From assembly GCA_910587055.1 (NCBI GenBank), contig CAJUKY010000001.1:139270-203269 (forward strand): a DNA stretch of 64,000 nucleotides, written 5' to 3'. The notes below the pieces were generated by a model. The model saw only the letters and a program-made list of their open reading frames with translations. It ran no database searches and was not told where the DNA came from. Below, in pieces: positions 1-8,824 of this stretch. Position numbers and translations under genes: made by a program. Origin of the DNA: Candidatus Gastranaerophilales bacterium. Lineage in GTDB: Bacteria > Cyanobacteriota > Vampirovibrionia > Gastranaerophilales > Gastranaerophilaceae. Position 1 is the first letter of the stretch, and each line of letters opens with the position of its first letter.

Positions 1-128
1 CCGCAAATACAGGTCAAGCACTCAAAAAAATCGAAAAAGATACAGACAGAGATTATATTATGACTCCTGAAGAAGCGCTTGAATACGGTATGATTGACAA
101 AATTATCACAATGGATGAAAATAATTAA
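1..128 (+). CDS. clpP: ATP-dependent Clp protease proteolytic subunit, C-terminal end (partial)
   Basis: The reading frame open from base 3 to the TAA at 126-128 encodes the last 41 residues of ClpP. The segment TGQALKKIEKDTDRDY followed by MTPEEALEYGMIDKII is the conserved C-terminal helix and strand of ClpP, including the conserved Asp of the Ser-His-Asp triad in the DTDRD stretch. The rest of the gene, including the catalytic Ser and His, lies outside the window. It sits 84 bases upstream of clpX, the usual clpP-clpX order, so the peptidase and its unfoldase are probably co-transcribed. Confidence 0.9.
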   Translation, partial: ANTGQALKKIEKDTDRDYIMTPEEALEYGMIDKIITMDENN

Positions 129-212
129 AAACATTAAGAAACCTTAATAAAACTTTATATGCCCTAAAAAGTACAGGAAACACCGGTACAACAGGGCAAG
201 GAGAGAAAATAA

Positions 213-1526
213 ATGCCTAAAAATAATGATCCGAATTTAAAATGTTCTTTCTGCGGGAAAACGCAGGATCAGGTTAAAAAGCTGATTGCAGGGCCTGATG
301 TTTGCATTTGCGATGAGTGCATTGAGCTTTGCAACGAAATTCTTGATGAAGAACTTTTTAATATTAAGCAGGAAGAAAAAATTTCAGATTTGGACCAGCT
401 GTTTGAAGGAATTCCAAAACCTGCCGAAATCAAGGCTTATCTTGATGAACACATTGTAGGACAGGCTGATGCCAAAAAGGTATTATCCGTTGCCGTTTAC
501 AACCATTATAAAAGAATTGCACACAATATGGATGTGGACAACGAAAAGCCCGAAGTTGAAATCCAAAAAAGCAATATTTTGCTTGTAGGACCTACAGGTT
601 CAGGCAAAACCCTTCTTGCGCAAACTCTGGCAAAAATGTTAAACGTACCGTTTGCCGTTGCCGATGCTACAACCCTTACAGAGGCAGGATATGTGGGCGA
701 TGATGTTGAAAATATCTTATTAAGATTATATCAAGCCGCAGATTATAACGCCCAGAAAGCTGAGCGCGGGATTATCTATATAGATGAAATTGATAAAATC
801 GCAAGAAAATCCGAAAACCCTTCAATTACAAGGGATGTATCAGGCGAAGGCGTACAGCAGGCGTTATTAAAAATGATTGAAGGCACGGTTGCAAACGTTC
901 CTCCGCAGGGCGGAAGAAAACACCCCCATCAGGAATTTATTCAGATTGATACCTCAAATATTTTATTCATTGTGGGCGGCGCATTTGTAGGCCTTGATAA
1001 AATTGTTGAAAGACGCTGCGGAACATCAAGCACAATGGGCTTCGGCTCAAAGCCAATCAGCGCTAAAGAAAAAGAAATTCAGGCACAAAAAATGCTTAAA
1101 AAATTACAGCCTGATGATTTATTAAAGTTCGGCTTAATTCCTGAATTTATCGGCAGAATTCCCGTTTATTCAGTATTAGACCCGCTTGATGAAGAAACAT
1201 TGAAAATGATTTTAACAAAACCCAAAAATGCCATTATTAAGCAGTATGCCTGCCTTATGAAAATGGACGGGGTTGATTTAACATTTGAAGATGATGCCAT
1301 TGAATTAATTGCACAGGAAGCAATTAAAAGAAAAACAGGCGCAAGGGCCTTAAGGTCAATTGTTGAGGAAATTATGACGGATATTATGTATGAAGTGCCG
1401 TCAAATGAAAATATTAAAACGTATACCATCACATCTGACATTGTCAGAAAGAAACTAAATGTCGCAGAGCTTATTAAATTGCCCACCAAAAAAGAAGAAG
1501 GCGGCGACATTGAAGATATCGCATAA
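213..1526 (+). CDS. clpX: ATP-dependent Clp protease ATP-binding subunit ClpX
   Basis: AAA+ unfoldase that recognises, unfolds and feeds substrates to ClpP in the cytoplasm. The 437-residue length is normal. An N-terminal zinc-binding domain has the four ligands C11, C14, C33 and C36. Walker A GPTGSGKT is at 126-133, Walker B with IDEID near 190-194, and the GYVG pore loop at 159-162. The RKH-type loop appears as GGRKHPHQEF. The start ATG has a good ribosome-binding site (aaggag) nine bases upstream. It follows clpP directly; the next gene, an SLH protein, starts only 20 bases after the stop and may share the transcript. Confidence 0.97.
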   Translation: MPKNNDPNLKCSFCGKTQDQVKKLIAGPDVCICDECIELCNEILDEELFNIKQEEKISDLDQLFEGIPKPAEIKAYLDEHIVGQADAKKVLSVAVYNHYKRIAHNMDVDNEKPEVEIQKSNILLVGPTGSGKTLLAQTLAKMLNVPFAVADATTLTEAGYVGDDVENILLRLYQAADYNAQKAERGIIYIDEIDKIARKSENPSITRDVSGEGVQQALLKMIEGTVANVPPQGGRKHPHQEFIQIDTSNILFIVGGAFVGLDKIVERRCGTSSTMGFGSKPISAKEKEIQAQKMLKKLQPDDLLKFGLIPEFIGRIPVYSVLDPLDEETLKMILTKPKNAIIKQYACLMKMDGVDLTFEDDAIELIAQEAIKRKTGARALRSIVEEIMTDIMYEVPSNENIKTYTITSDIVRKKLNVAELIKLPTKKEEGGDIEDIA

Positions 1527-1546
1527 AGAAAGTTAAGGAAAAAGAA

Positions 1547-2737
1547 ATGAATTGTATGAAGATGATGTTAAAAAAACTTTTGTGTTTAATCGCAATATTT
1601 TTTGCATTCAGTATCAATCAGGCTATTTGCGCACCTGCTGATGATTTTACCGATACTCATCAGGGTTACTGGTCTTATGATGCCATTATGGCTCTTAAAA
1701 AAATCGGAGTACTTGCAGGATACCCCGACGGCAGTTTCAGACCGGATGAAAAAGTTACAAGAGCTGAATTTACGGCTATGTTAACAAAAGCTTTAGGACT
1801 TAGAGATGCTAAAGATTTTTCAATCACAATTTATAAAGATTTATCCCCAAAACACTGGGCATACAGAGATATTCAAATAGCTTCGCATTACGGGGTTATG
1901 GAAGGAACACCCGAACATAACTTTATGGCAAACGGAAACGTAAAAAGAGTTGAGGTTATTGCAACAATTATGAGTGCTTTAAACCTTAAAGAATTAACAC
2001 CGGATGAAGCTATGGGATATTTAAAAGCCGCATACAGCGATGTTGACGAGCTTCCCGCATGGGCATTAACCAGAACAGGTAAAGCCGAACAATTACACGC
2101 AATTGTTGTAAGACCATGGGAAGAAGGCTTGTTAATGCCGAACAGAGCTGCCACAAGGGGCGAACTTGCAGTATTTCTATACAATATGAGAGAAAGAGTA
2201 AAAATTCACCCGAGCAAAAAATTACAGGGTGCTCTTCCAAAAAGAGTGGACGGGTATGTTCTTGAAAATGCTTATCTAGACGGCAATATGGCTATAATCC
2301 CCGCAGGAACGGTTCTTCCTTTAGGCGTTATGGATTGCGTATGGTCAAAAGAAGCTAAAGTGGGCGATGAATTTATCGCAAGAACGCTTGTAAACTTCGT
2401 TACAAAAGATAAAGTTTTATTAATTCCTATCGGAAAAGAAATAAAAGGTACAATTCAAAAAGCTAAAAAAGGAACAACCTTGATTAAAAACGCTCAAATG
2501 GTATTCCAGACTCAAACCCTTCTTGATGATGATTCAAGAGATACAGGGGTTGAATTTGTAACAGTGGGCAACGCTGTTCCTAAAGTAGCAGAATTTACGC
2601 ATAATCCCATCCTTCAAAAGATAGGTTTCAACGTGTTTAAAGGGCACAATTTCTACAACCACCATTCTCAACAGGTAGATTTTGTTCTTCTTGAACCGGC
2701 AAGAATTAATATTATGAATAATTGGCTTGCTGAATAA
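1547..2737 (+). CDS. S-layer homology (SLH) domain envelope protein
   Basis: Secreted cell-envelope protein. Residues 1-29 form a signal peptide (basic start, hydrophobic LLCLIAIFFAF core, cleavage near ICA-AP). Three SLH-type repeats follow at about 32-80, 96-146 and 160-213; the first contains the typical GYPDGSFRPDEKVTRAE signature. SLH domains bind pyruvylated or other secondary wall polymers; in Cyanobacteria-related diderms they often tether the outer membrane to peptidoglycan. The C-terminal ~180 residues match no family I recognise and are predicted mostly beta strand. The usual SLH-plus-porin architecture is not evident because the protein (396 aa) is too short for a full barrel. A strong terminator follows. 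Confidence 0.8.
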   Translation: MNCMKMMLKKLLCLIAIFFAFSINQAICAPADDFTDTHQGYWSYDAIMALKKIGVLAGYPDGSFRPDEKVTRAEFTAMLTKALGLRDAKDFSITIYKDLSPKHWAYRDIQIASHYGVMEGTPEHNFMANGNVKRVEVIATIMSALNLKELTPDEAMGYLKAAYSDVDELPAWALTRTGKAEQLHAIVVRPWEEGLLMPNRAATRGELAVFLYNMRERVKIHPSKKLQGALPKRVDGYVLENAYLDGNMAIIPAGTVLPLGVMDCVWSKEAKVGDEFIARTLVNFVTKDKVLLIPIGKEIKGTIQKAKKGTTLIKNAQMVFQTQTLLDDDSRDTGVEFVTVGNAVPKVAEFTHNPILQKIGFNVFKGHNFYNHHSQQVDFVLLEPARINIMNNWLAE

Positions 2738-2760
2738 ACCGGAACCGGATATAAGAATAT

Positions 2761-2795
2761 AAAAACACCGCCTCAAGAAATTCGGGCGGTGTTTT
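2761..2795. terminator. Bidirectional Rho-independent terminator
   Basis: An 11-bp stem, AAAACACCGCC at 2761-2771 and GGCGGTGTTTT at 2784-2794, is flanked by A and T runs. It lies between two convergent genes (SLH protein and the minus-strand gene at 2809-3222) and can serve both. The same AAAACACCG stem start recurs in two other terminators in this window. Confidence 0.85.
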
Positions 2796-2808
2796 TATAT
2801 TAATTTGA

Positions 2809-3222
2809 TTATTTATCCCCCGTGTCAGTTTCAAAATTTTTAATAATACTTTCAAGGCCTTTTTCATCAATAGAATTTATATATTTAAGAAGCTCGTCTT
2901 TATTTTGAAAAACTCTTGTGTTTAAAGCCATTTTCTGCGTTTTGGCATTTGCAAAATTTATTGAAAGCTCTTTTTTTATATCGCTTTTTTTGAGCGGCTT
3001 TACCTGAAAAACAAGAGAATTATTGTTTTTCAACACCGTATTTACGGAAACCTGTGCAAAATTGCCAAATTCAGGAATGGTTTTATCGTTTATTTTGGCC
3101 TTAACTTTATCCAAATATGCGGAATATTCATTATTTTTCATATTATCTTTCCCCGTAAAACTTGTTAGTGCAGGTTTTATGGGTAATTGTAACACATTAG
3201 GAGAATAAAAAATACCATTCAT
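2809..3222 (-). CDS. Uncharacterised protein with N-terminal TSFTG motif
   Basis: A 137-residue protein that I do not recognise. The N-terminal ~25 residues contain PALTSFTGKD, one instance of a short [ST]-F-x-G motif seen near the start of several unrelated proteins here. The remainder is lysine-rich, with alternating predicted helix and strand and no membrane segment or signal peptide. It lies 83 bases downstream of the RelA/SpoT-like gene on the same strand, so it could be co-transcribed with it, perhaps as a partner or immunity protein; that role is only inferred from position. An AAAGGA ribosome-binding site precedes the ATG by about 13 bases. Confidence 0.6.
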   Translation of the reverse strand: MNGIFYSPNVLQLPIKPALTSFTGKDNMKNNEYSAYLDKVKAKINDKTIPEFGNFAQVSVNTVLKNNNSLVFQVKPLKKSDIKKELSINFANAKTQKMALNTRVFQNKDELLKYINSIDEKGLESIIKNFETDTGDK

Positions 3223-3305
3223 AAATTTTAGACTTTCCTTTGTGTCTTTTAAAGGATGAAAATAAATAAAATTTGCGCTTTTTTGCTATTAATATTTAAG
3301 AAATA

Positions 3306-5750
3306 TTAAGCCGATTTAATTTTGCAATCACCGTTTACAAAATTATAAACCTGTTTTTTTGAAAGAGCTTCAAGACAATTCTTTGAAAGCAGTTCATTTT
3401 GATAAGCTGAAAGACTGTCGAGGTTCAAAACGGGCTCTGCCGGTGCTTTATCTCCAAGAATATCAAGTATGCCAAGCTCTTTTTTTCTTAAATAATTATA
3501 CACTTCTTTTAAATAATTATCATATTGTCCGTAAATATTTTCATCTTCAACAATCTTTGAAACGAGATTTTGATATTCAATTAGCTGATTTGCAACATCA
3601 ACATTGCCTTCTCTGGTTAATTCAACTATCTTTTTATCCACGGTGCTTTTGCCCTTTTTGATATCATAAGGAAAATGTTCGTATTCCGCAAATTGTTGAA
3701 TTTCGGTTCCTCTCAGCTGACCTTCGCCAAATGCGCCGTTTTTATACACAAAATTAGTATGACAGGCCGTATAGCCTGATGGTTTAGAAGATTTTTCGCC
3801 TATACTTTTAATATATTCATCATCAAAACCAAGTTCTGCGGCAAGTTCGCTGTCTTTTGACAGTTTTGTTACAACCTTAAGCTGTGCACCATTTTCAGCA
3901 TCAGAAGACTCAAGCCACGCATCACGTAATTGCTTTATCTGCCTTTCGGTAAAATATGCATAGCCGTCTTGCGCAGCATAATTATTAATTTCCGTCATTG
4001 AAATTTCATTATTTGAAAGTGCTTTAGCAAGTCTGTCAACAAATTCCTGAGTTTGCGCTTCCGCTAAAATATTATTTGCACGAATTAAAAGAGAAGTCTG
4101 CGCTTCGCTTAAAGTACTGTAATCCGTATTTGTCCAGAGGTTTTTCAGGATTTTTATATCATCTGTTGATAAGCCGCCATCTTTTAAAACTTTTAGCGCC
4201 TGATTTTTTGTTAAAGAATTAAAAACAGCCCTTGTGCCAACCCCGTCTGCAATAAATGCATTTACATCATCAAACGATGCCGCACTTTGCTTTGCAATTT
4301 TATCATTTAGTTTATCAAGGGTAGAATTAAACCCTTTCGGCCTATCGTAGTATGTAACGTCTGTACCGTTCGTAGCATTTTTAAACTGTCTGACGGCAGA
4401 ATCTTCAAGATAAGCATTCCTTCGTGAAATAACCGCAGCAAGAGCGGATGCTTCATCGCTTCCTGCCTTAATACCGTTTGAAAAATCAATTGATAAGCCT
4501 TTTATAAAGTTCTCATCCGCCAAATCTTCCGCTATCTGCTTGCTTGTAAGATGTGAAATAGTCTCATTATCAAGAGAAGAATAGAACGCTTTAATCTGCG
4601 GAGTAGAATTTATGAGGCTTTTAGCTTCATCACTTAAATTTGAGAAAGCAAAACTTGTATCAAACGATTTTACAACACCGGAATCCGGTACAGACTCAGT
4701 TAAAGAGCCGAATAATCTGTTATTTAATTTTGAAGCACCTGAAAAAATAAGCCTTGTGGAGCCGCCTATTGCAAGCCCGCCGATGGCACCGCCGACAGCA
4801 CCGCGCGCCATATCATCGGGTATATCTTCAATCCTGCCTTCAGCAAGCGCTCTTGCAAAAGCATCGGTAGCACCTGAAAGGGCGCCATCTATTGTCATAT
4901 CGACACCGTAGGCTGCAGCTTTAGCTGCAAGCAAGGTAATACCGCCTTTTGCTCCCTCTTTTGCAACATAACTTGCACCCTGCTTTGCAAGAAGTTTTGT
5001 CAAAAAGCTTTTGCCCGCTTGTTTTATACCCGCCTCACCCGCTTCTTTAGCGGCACTTTTAGCACATGTTTCAACGGCCTCTAAGCCCAGAGCCTTTGCA
5101 ACTCCGGTTCCCGCAGCACCGCCTATAGCGTTTGAAAGCGGAGCCATTAGGCCGTTTATGGAACCTGTGATTATATCGTATCCTAAATCCGTTAGTTTAT
5201 ATTCTCTGCCTGAAATTGCACTGTCGCCGGCTTTTATTGCGGTTTTTACAACAGCGCCCGCGCCTGCCGCAACAAGAAGTGAGGCACCGCCCGTCACAGG
5301 TGCTAAGACCGCAGCGCCAACTGCCGCAATGCCTGAAATAATATCCCCTGCTACATCAACACACATTTTCTGGCCTTCTTTGTAGGCATTCAGACGTTCA
5401 CTTGCTTCATTTTGTGAAATTTCACCGTTTTGCGCCTGTTTAATGATGTTTTCGACATTATCAGAGCTGTTTTTTAAATGAAATAAATTTTTAATACCAT
5501 CCCAGGCTTTCCCTATAAGCCCTTGATGTTCTTTTGTTTCAAGAAAATCATTATATAAATCTTCAACATTATTAAATTCCGAATTTTGAGTTTCAAAAGT
5601 ATCCGCACCATCCGTATATTCTAAATAAGAAGGCTCCATAAATACGGAACAATCTGCAGCAGAAGAAGTATTCTGCACACCTTCATTTTCAAAGGCCGTG
5701 CATCTTTCTTTTGTATTAATATTCACGCTATACAGCGGCGATAGGGACAA
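3306..5750 (-). CDS. Large putative effector with C-terminal RelA/SpoT-like nucleotide synthetase region
   Basis: An 814-residue protein without a signal peptide. Residues 130-340 are a long glycine/alanine-rich hydrophobic region resembling the pre-toxin or pore-like segments of polymorphic toxins and effectors. The C-terminal half contains, in the order found in (p)ppGpp synthetase domains, RPKGFNSTLDKL (470-481, like the RxKS..SI..K motif), DGVGTRAVF (502-510, like D.iGiR.i), GYTACHTNF (659-667, like GY.siH) and EGQLRG (676-681, like the catalytic EIQIRT), followed by EHFPYD. The spacing between the second and third motifs is about 145 residues, longer than in Rel. The start is a TTG without a clear ribosome-binding site, so the exact N-terminus is uncertain; the next in-frame Met is residue 38. 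Family assignment is by motif reading only. Confidence 0.6.
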   Translation of the reverse strand: MSLSPLYSVNINTKERCTAFENEGVQNTSSAADCSVFMEPSYLEYTDGADTFETQNSEFNNVEDLYNDFLETKEHQGLIGKAWDGIKNLFHLKNSSDNVENIIKQAQNGEISQNEASERLNAYKEGQKMCVDVAGDIISGIAAVGAAVLAPVTGGASLLVAAGAGAVVKTAIKAGDSAISGREYKLTDLGYDIITGSINGLMAPLSNAIGGAAGTGVAKALGLEAVETCAKSAAKEAGEAGIKQAGKSFLTKLLAKQGASYVAKEGAKGGITLLAAKAAAYGVDMTIDGALSGATDAFARALAEGRIEDIPDDMARGAVGGAIGGLAIGGSTRLIFSGASKLNNRLFGSLTESVPDSGVVKSFDTSFAFSNLSDEAKSLINSTPQIKAFYSSLDNETISHLTSKQIAEDLADENFIKGLSIDFSNGIKAGSDEASALAAVISRRNAYLEDSAVRQFKNATNGTDVTYYDRPKGFNSTLDKLNDKIAKQSAASFDDVNAFIADGVGTRAVFNSLTKNQALKVLKDGGLSTDDIKILKNLWTNTDYSTLSEAQTSLLIRANNILAEAQTQEFVDRLAKALSNNEISMTEINNYAAQDGYAYFTERQIKQLRDAWLESSDAENGAQLKVVTKLSKDSELAAELGFDDEYIKSIGEKSSKPSGYTACHTNFVYKNGAFGEGQLRGTEIQQFAEYEHFPYDIKKGKSTVDKKIVELTREGNVDVANQLIEYQNLVSKIVEDENIYGQYDNYLKEVYNYLRKKELGILDILGDKAPAEPVLNLDSLSAYQNELLSKNCLEALSKKQVYNFVNGDCKIKSA

Positions 5751-5798
5751 AATTTTTCTCTTTCTTAATAATGTGTTAAGGAAATAAGGATAGTTCTT

Positions 5799-5812
5799 TT
5801 ATATATAAAGTA
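5799..5812 (-). promoter_or_regulatory. Putative promoter core TACTTTATATATAA
   Basis: Read on the minus strand, this is TACTTTATATATAA, lying 49 bases upstream of the start of the RelA/SpoT-like gene. Nearly identical strings occur upstream of the calpain-like gene (19254) and of the coiled-coil protein at 43025 (42977), which suggests a shared promoter type. The exact transcription start cannot be read from sequence. Confidence 0.4.
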
Positions 5813-5958
5813 TATATTTACAAAAAAATTGCCCCACCCTGCGCAAGAAATTGCTCCCATCTACAAAATAATTAATTAAATGTTAATTTTTGTAATATTA
5901 GCAAAAAATGTGTTTATCATTAAAAATATACAGAGATTTCTCAAAGGAGGTAATCAAT

Positions 5959-8586
5959 ATGTTTGATTTTGAAAAACTCACAAAAACAGCTCAAAACGTT
6001 ATGCTTGAAGCGCAAACGCTTGTTAAAACAAATAAAAATACATTTCTTGAACCCCTACATATTTTGCTTGCAATGGCAAACCTTGCAAAAACAGAGGGTG
6101 AGAGTTCCATAATTAATGAACTTTTTTTAAATTTAAAACTCGGGGGCAATATATTTAAAGATGACCTGCAAAATCTTATAAACGAACTGCCGAAGGTATC
6201 AAACGACACACCGCAGGTTTATTTTTCCTCAGACAGCTTAAAAATTATGGAAGATGCCAAAAAAATTGCAGATACAATGAAAGATAAATTCATAAGCCCT
6301 GAGCATATTTTGCTTGCCATAGTAAAAGATGCCGCGCTAAATTACAATAATCCTAATCAAGGGAAATTAAACAAACTTTTTATGAAATTTTCGCTAAATG
6401 AAGTTTCGATTTTAAATGCAATTAAAAAAATAAGGGGAAATAAACAGGTGGATTCTGCCACTGCAGATGAAGAATTCAAGATGATGGAAAAATTCTCCAT
6501 TGATTTAACACAAAAGGCAAAAGAAGGCAAGCTTGACCCTGTGATAGGCAGGGATGAAGAAGTGCGGCGTATTATACAGGTATTAAACAGGCGTACAAAA
6601 AACAATCCTGTTTTAATAGGAGAAGCGGGGGTCGGTAAAACTGCAATTGTTGAAGGGCTTGCACAGAGAATTATAAGAGGCGATGTGCCCGAAAGCCTTA
6701 AAAACACAAGACTTATATCCCTTGATACGGGGGCTCTTGTTGCAGGAGCAAAATACAGAGGTGAATTTGAAGAAAGACTTAAAAAAGTTATTGCGGAAGT
6801 AACCGATTCAAACGGGGAGATTATTCTTTTTATTGATGAACTGCATACTGTTGTAGGGCTTGGCGCAACGGAAGGTTCAACCGATGCCGGCAACCTTTTG
6901 AAACCTATTCTTGCAAGAGGCGAAATGAGGATGGTAGGCGCCACAACAATTAATGAATACAGAAAACATATTGAAAAAGACCCCGCTCTTGAAAGGCGTT
7001 TTCAACCCGTCCTTGTGGATGAACCTTCCGTGGAAGATACTATTTCCATATTGAGGGGTTTAAAAGAAAAATATGAGGTGCACCACGGAGTTAGGATTAA
7101 AGATTCTGCCCTTGTTGCGGCGGCTCAGCTTTCAAACAGATATATTCAAGACAGATTTCTGCCCGATAAAGCGATAGATTTAATGGATGAAGCCGCATCA
7201 CGCGTAAGGATTGAGATTGATTCAATGCCTGAAGAGCTTGATACTCTTGAAAGACAAAAACTGCAATTGCAGATAGAACTTGAATCTTTAAAAAATGATA
7301 ACGATGAAGATAAAGTAAATAAGGTAAAAACCGCACTGGATGAGGTTTCAAACAGGGCAGATGAATTGAAAAGCAAATGGGAAGCACAAAAAAGCTCTAT
7401 CAAAGGGGAAGCGCAGATAAAATCCGAAATTGAAAAAACAAAACTTGAAATTGAAATAGCCGAAAGAGAAGCCAATCTTGAACTTGCGGCAAAATTAAAA
7501 TACGGAAAACTGCCTGAACTCAATAAGCAGCTTGAAGACTGTAAAAATACGGAGCAGCAGGATAAAACTCTCTTAAAAGAAGAAATAACGGATGAAGATA
7601 TCGCGGAAGTTGTTTCAAAATGGACGGGAGTTCCCGTTTCAAAGCTTGTGGAATCAGAGTCCGAAAAATTAATTGAGATGGAAGATATCCTTCATAAAAG
7701 AGTAATCGGTCAAAATGAAGCTGTAGGCGTTGTTTCAGACAGTATCCGCCGTGCAAGAAGCGGTCTTAAAGACCCAAAAAGACCAATCGGCGTGTTTTTA
7801 TTCCTCGGACCTACGGGGGTAGGTAAAACAGAACTTGCCAAAACTCTTTCAGAATTTATGTTTCAGGATGAAGACGCGCTTATACGTATTGATATGAGCG
7901 AATATATGGAAAAACATTCCGTTGCAAGACTTATAGGTGCACCTCCGGGGTATGTCGGGTATGATGAAGGGGGTCAGCTGACGGAAAAAGTAAGGCGGAA
8001 ACCCTACAGTGTTGTGCTTTTTGATGAAATTGAAAAAGCACATCCCGATGTATTCAATATTATGCTGCAAATTTTTGATGACGGCAGATTGACTGATTCA
8101 AAAGGCAGGACTGTTGACTTTAAAAACACAATTATTATTTTAACCTCAAATGTGGGCTCCGATATCATTCTAGACAATGCGATAAAAGGCATGCTGTCTG
8201 AATCCGACAGAGAAAAAACCAAGGAAGAGGTAACCGAAAAACTGCGCGGGTACTTCAAGCCTGAATTTTTAAACAGGATTGATGAAACGGTATTTTTTGA
8301 AGCGCTCCGTCTTGAAGATTTAAATAAAATTGTGGATATTCAGGTTCAATATTTGAAAAAGCTTTTAGCGGAACGCAAGATTGAATTTGAAATAACGGAT
8401 GATGCCAAAGAAAAGCTTGCACTTGAAGGATATAACCCGATTTACGGCGCAAGACCGCTGAAGCGCGCCATACGTTCGCAAGTGGAAAATCCGCTGTCAA
8501 AAGAATTATTGACAGGGCATTTCACGGACGGGGATAAAATTATTATCGATGTTGAAGATGATAAAATAGTGTTTAAGAAAGGATAA
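5959..8586 (+). CDS. clpB: Chaperone ClpB (AAA+ disaggregase)
   Basis: Cytoplasmic disaggregase that works with DnaK to rescue aggregated proteins. The true start is the ATG at 5959, because a perfect AAAGGAGG ribosome-binding site sits at 5943-5950; this gives 875 residues, normal for ClpB. An N-terminal double Clp_N domain (~1-145) is followed by AAA1 with Walker A GEAGVGKT at 221-228. The coiled-coil middle domain (~430-528) ends in the ClpB-type AAKLKYGKLPELNKQL segment. AAA2 has GPTGVGKT at 617-624. The long middle domain distinguishes it from ClpC. No CIRCE or HAIR operator was recognised upstream. Confidence 0.95.
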   Translation: MFDFEKLTKTAQNVMLEAQTLVKTNKNTFLEPLHILLAMANLAKTEGESSIINELFLNLKLGGNIFKDDLQNLINELPKVSNDTPQVYFSSDSLKIMEDAKKIADTMKDKFISPEHILLAIVKDAALNYNNPNQGKLNKLFMKFSLNEVSILNAIKKIRGNKQVDSATADEEFKMMEKFSIDLTQKAKEGKLDPVIGRDEEVRRIIQVLNRRTKNNPVLIGEAGVGKTAIVEGLAQRIIRGDVPESLKNTRLISLDTGALVAGAKYRGEFEERLKKVIAEVTDSNGEIILFIDELHTVVGLGATEGSTDAGNLLKPILARGEMRMVGATTINEYRKHIEKDPALERRFQPVLVDEPSVEDTISILRGLKEKYEVHHGVRIKDSALVAAAQLSNRYIQDRFLPDKAIDLMDEAASRVRIEIDSMPEELDTLERQKLQLQIELESLKNDNDEDKVNKVKTALDEVSNRADELKSKWEAQKSSIKGEAQIKSEIEKTKLEIEIAEREANLELAAKLKYGKLPELNKQLEDCKNTEQQDKTLLKEEITDEDIAEVVSKWTGVPVSKLVESESEKLIEMEDILHKRVIGQNEAVGVVSDSIRRARSGLKDPKRPIGVFLFLGPTGVGKTELAKTLSEFMFQDEDALIRIDMSEYMEKHSVARLIGAPPGYVGYDEGGQLTEKVRRKPYSVVLFDEIEKAHPDVFNIMLQIFDDGRLTDSKGRTVDFKNTIIILTSNVGSDIILDNAIKGMLSESDREKTKEEVTEKLRGYFKPEFLNRIDETVFFEALRLEDLNKIVDIQVQYLKKLLAERKIEFEITDDAKEKLALEGYNPIYGARPLKRAIRSQVENPLSKELLTGHFTDGDKIIIDVEDDKIVFKKG

Positions 8587-8615
8587 ATAGTAAGAGCATA
8601 GGGCTCAAATTCAAC

Positions 8616-8804
8616 AGATGGTGCATATAAAAACACAGCATTAAGCATAAGCGAATAATGATTTCTTATCGAACATATAAAGTGAGAGTGTTTGAGTCCG
8701 CATTTCCATTAGCTTAAATGCGGGCGAGTTCTCGAACAATAAAAGGTGAGATTAGAAATTATATGAGTGTTGCCAAACTGCTGTGTTTTATATATACACC
8801 ATCT
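8616..8804. ncRNA. Candidate structured RNA, rod-shaped, possibly 6S-like
   Basis: The arms 8616-8640 and 8779-8804 are near-perfect inverted repeats of 25-26 bases. Between them lie a second matching segment (around 8656-8666 with 8754-8763) and a central hairpin (GTTTGAG/CTCGAAC at 8690-8696 and 8731-8737, enclosing TCCGCATTT/AAATGCGGG at 8697-8705 and 8716-8724). The result is a ~190-base rod with internal loops, the general size and shape of 6S RNA. No ORF covers it. The strand is not decided: neither side has a convincing promoter or a T-run. Identification as 6S is inference from shape only. Confidence 0.45.
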
Positions 8805-8824
8805 CCCGTTAAGCCCGCTTTCGC

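Noticed and set aside
4612..5385. Plus-strand open frames rich in Ala and Pro inside the RelA/SpoT-like gene
   Set aside because: They are the opposite strand of a Gly/Ala-rich coding region; no ribosome-binding sites and no recognisable domains.
5883..5898. Another copy of the same element before clpB
   Set aside because: TTAATTTTTGTAATAT is 13 of 16, and the nearest TATACA box is at a different distance (about 46 bases); could be chance in AT-rich DNA.
6357..8500. Minus-strand open frames of up to 195 codons within clpB
   Set aside because: The plus strand is a clear full-length ClpB; the antisense frames lack starts with ribosome-binding sites and any known domain.
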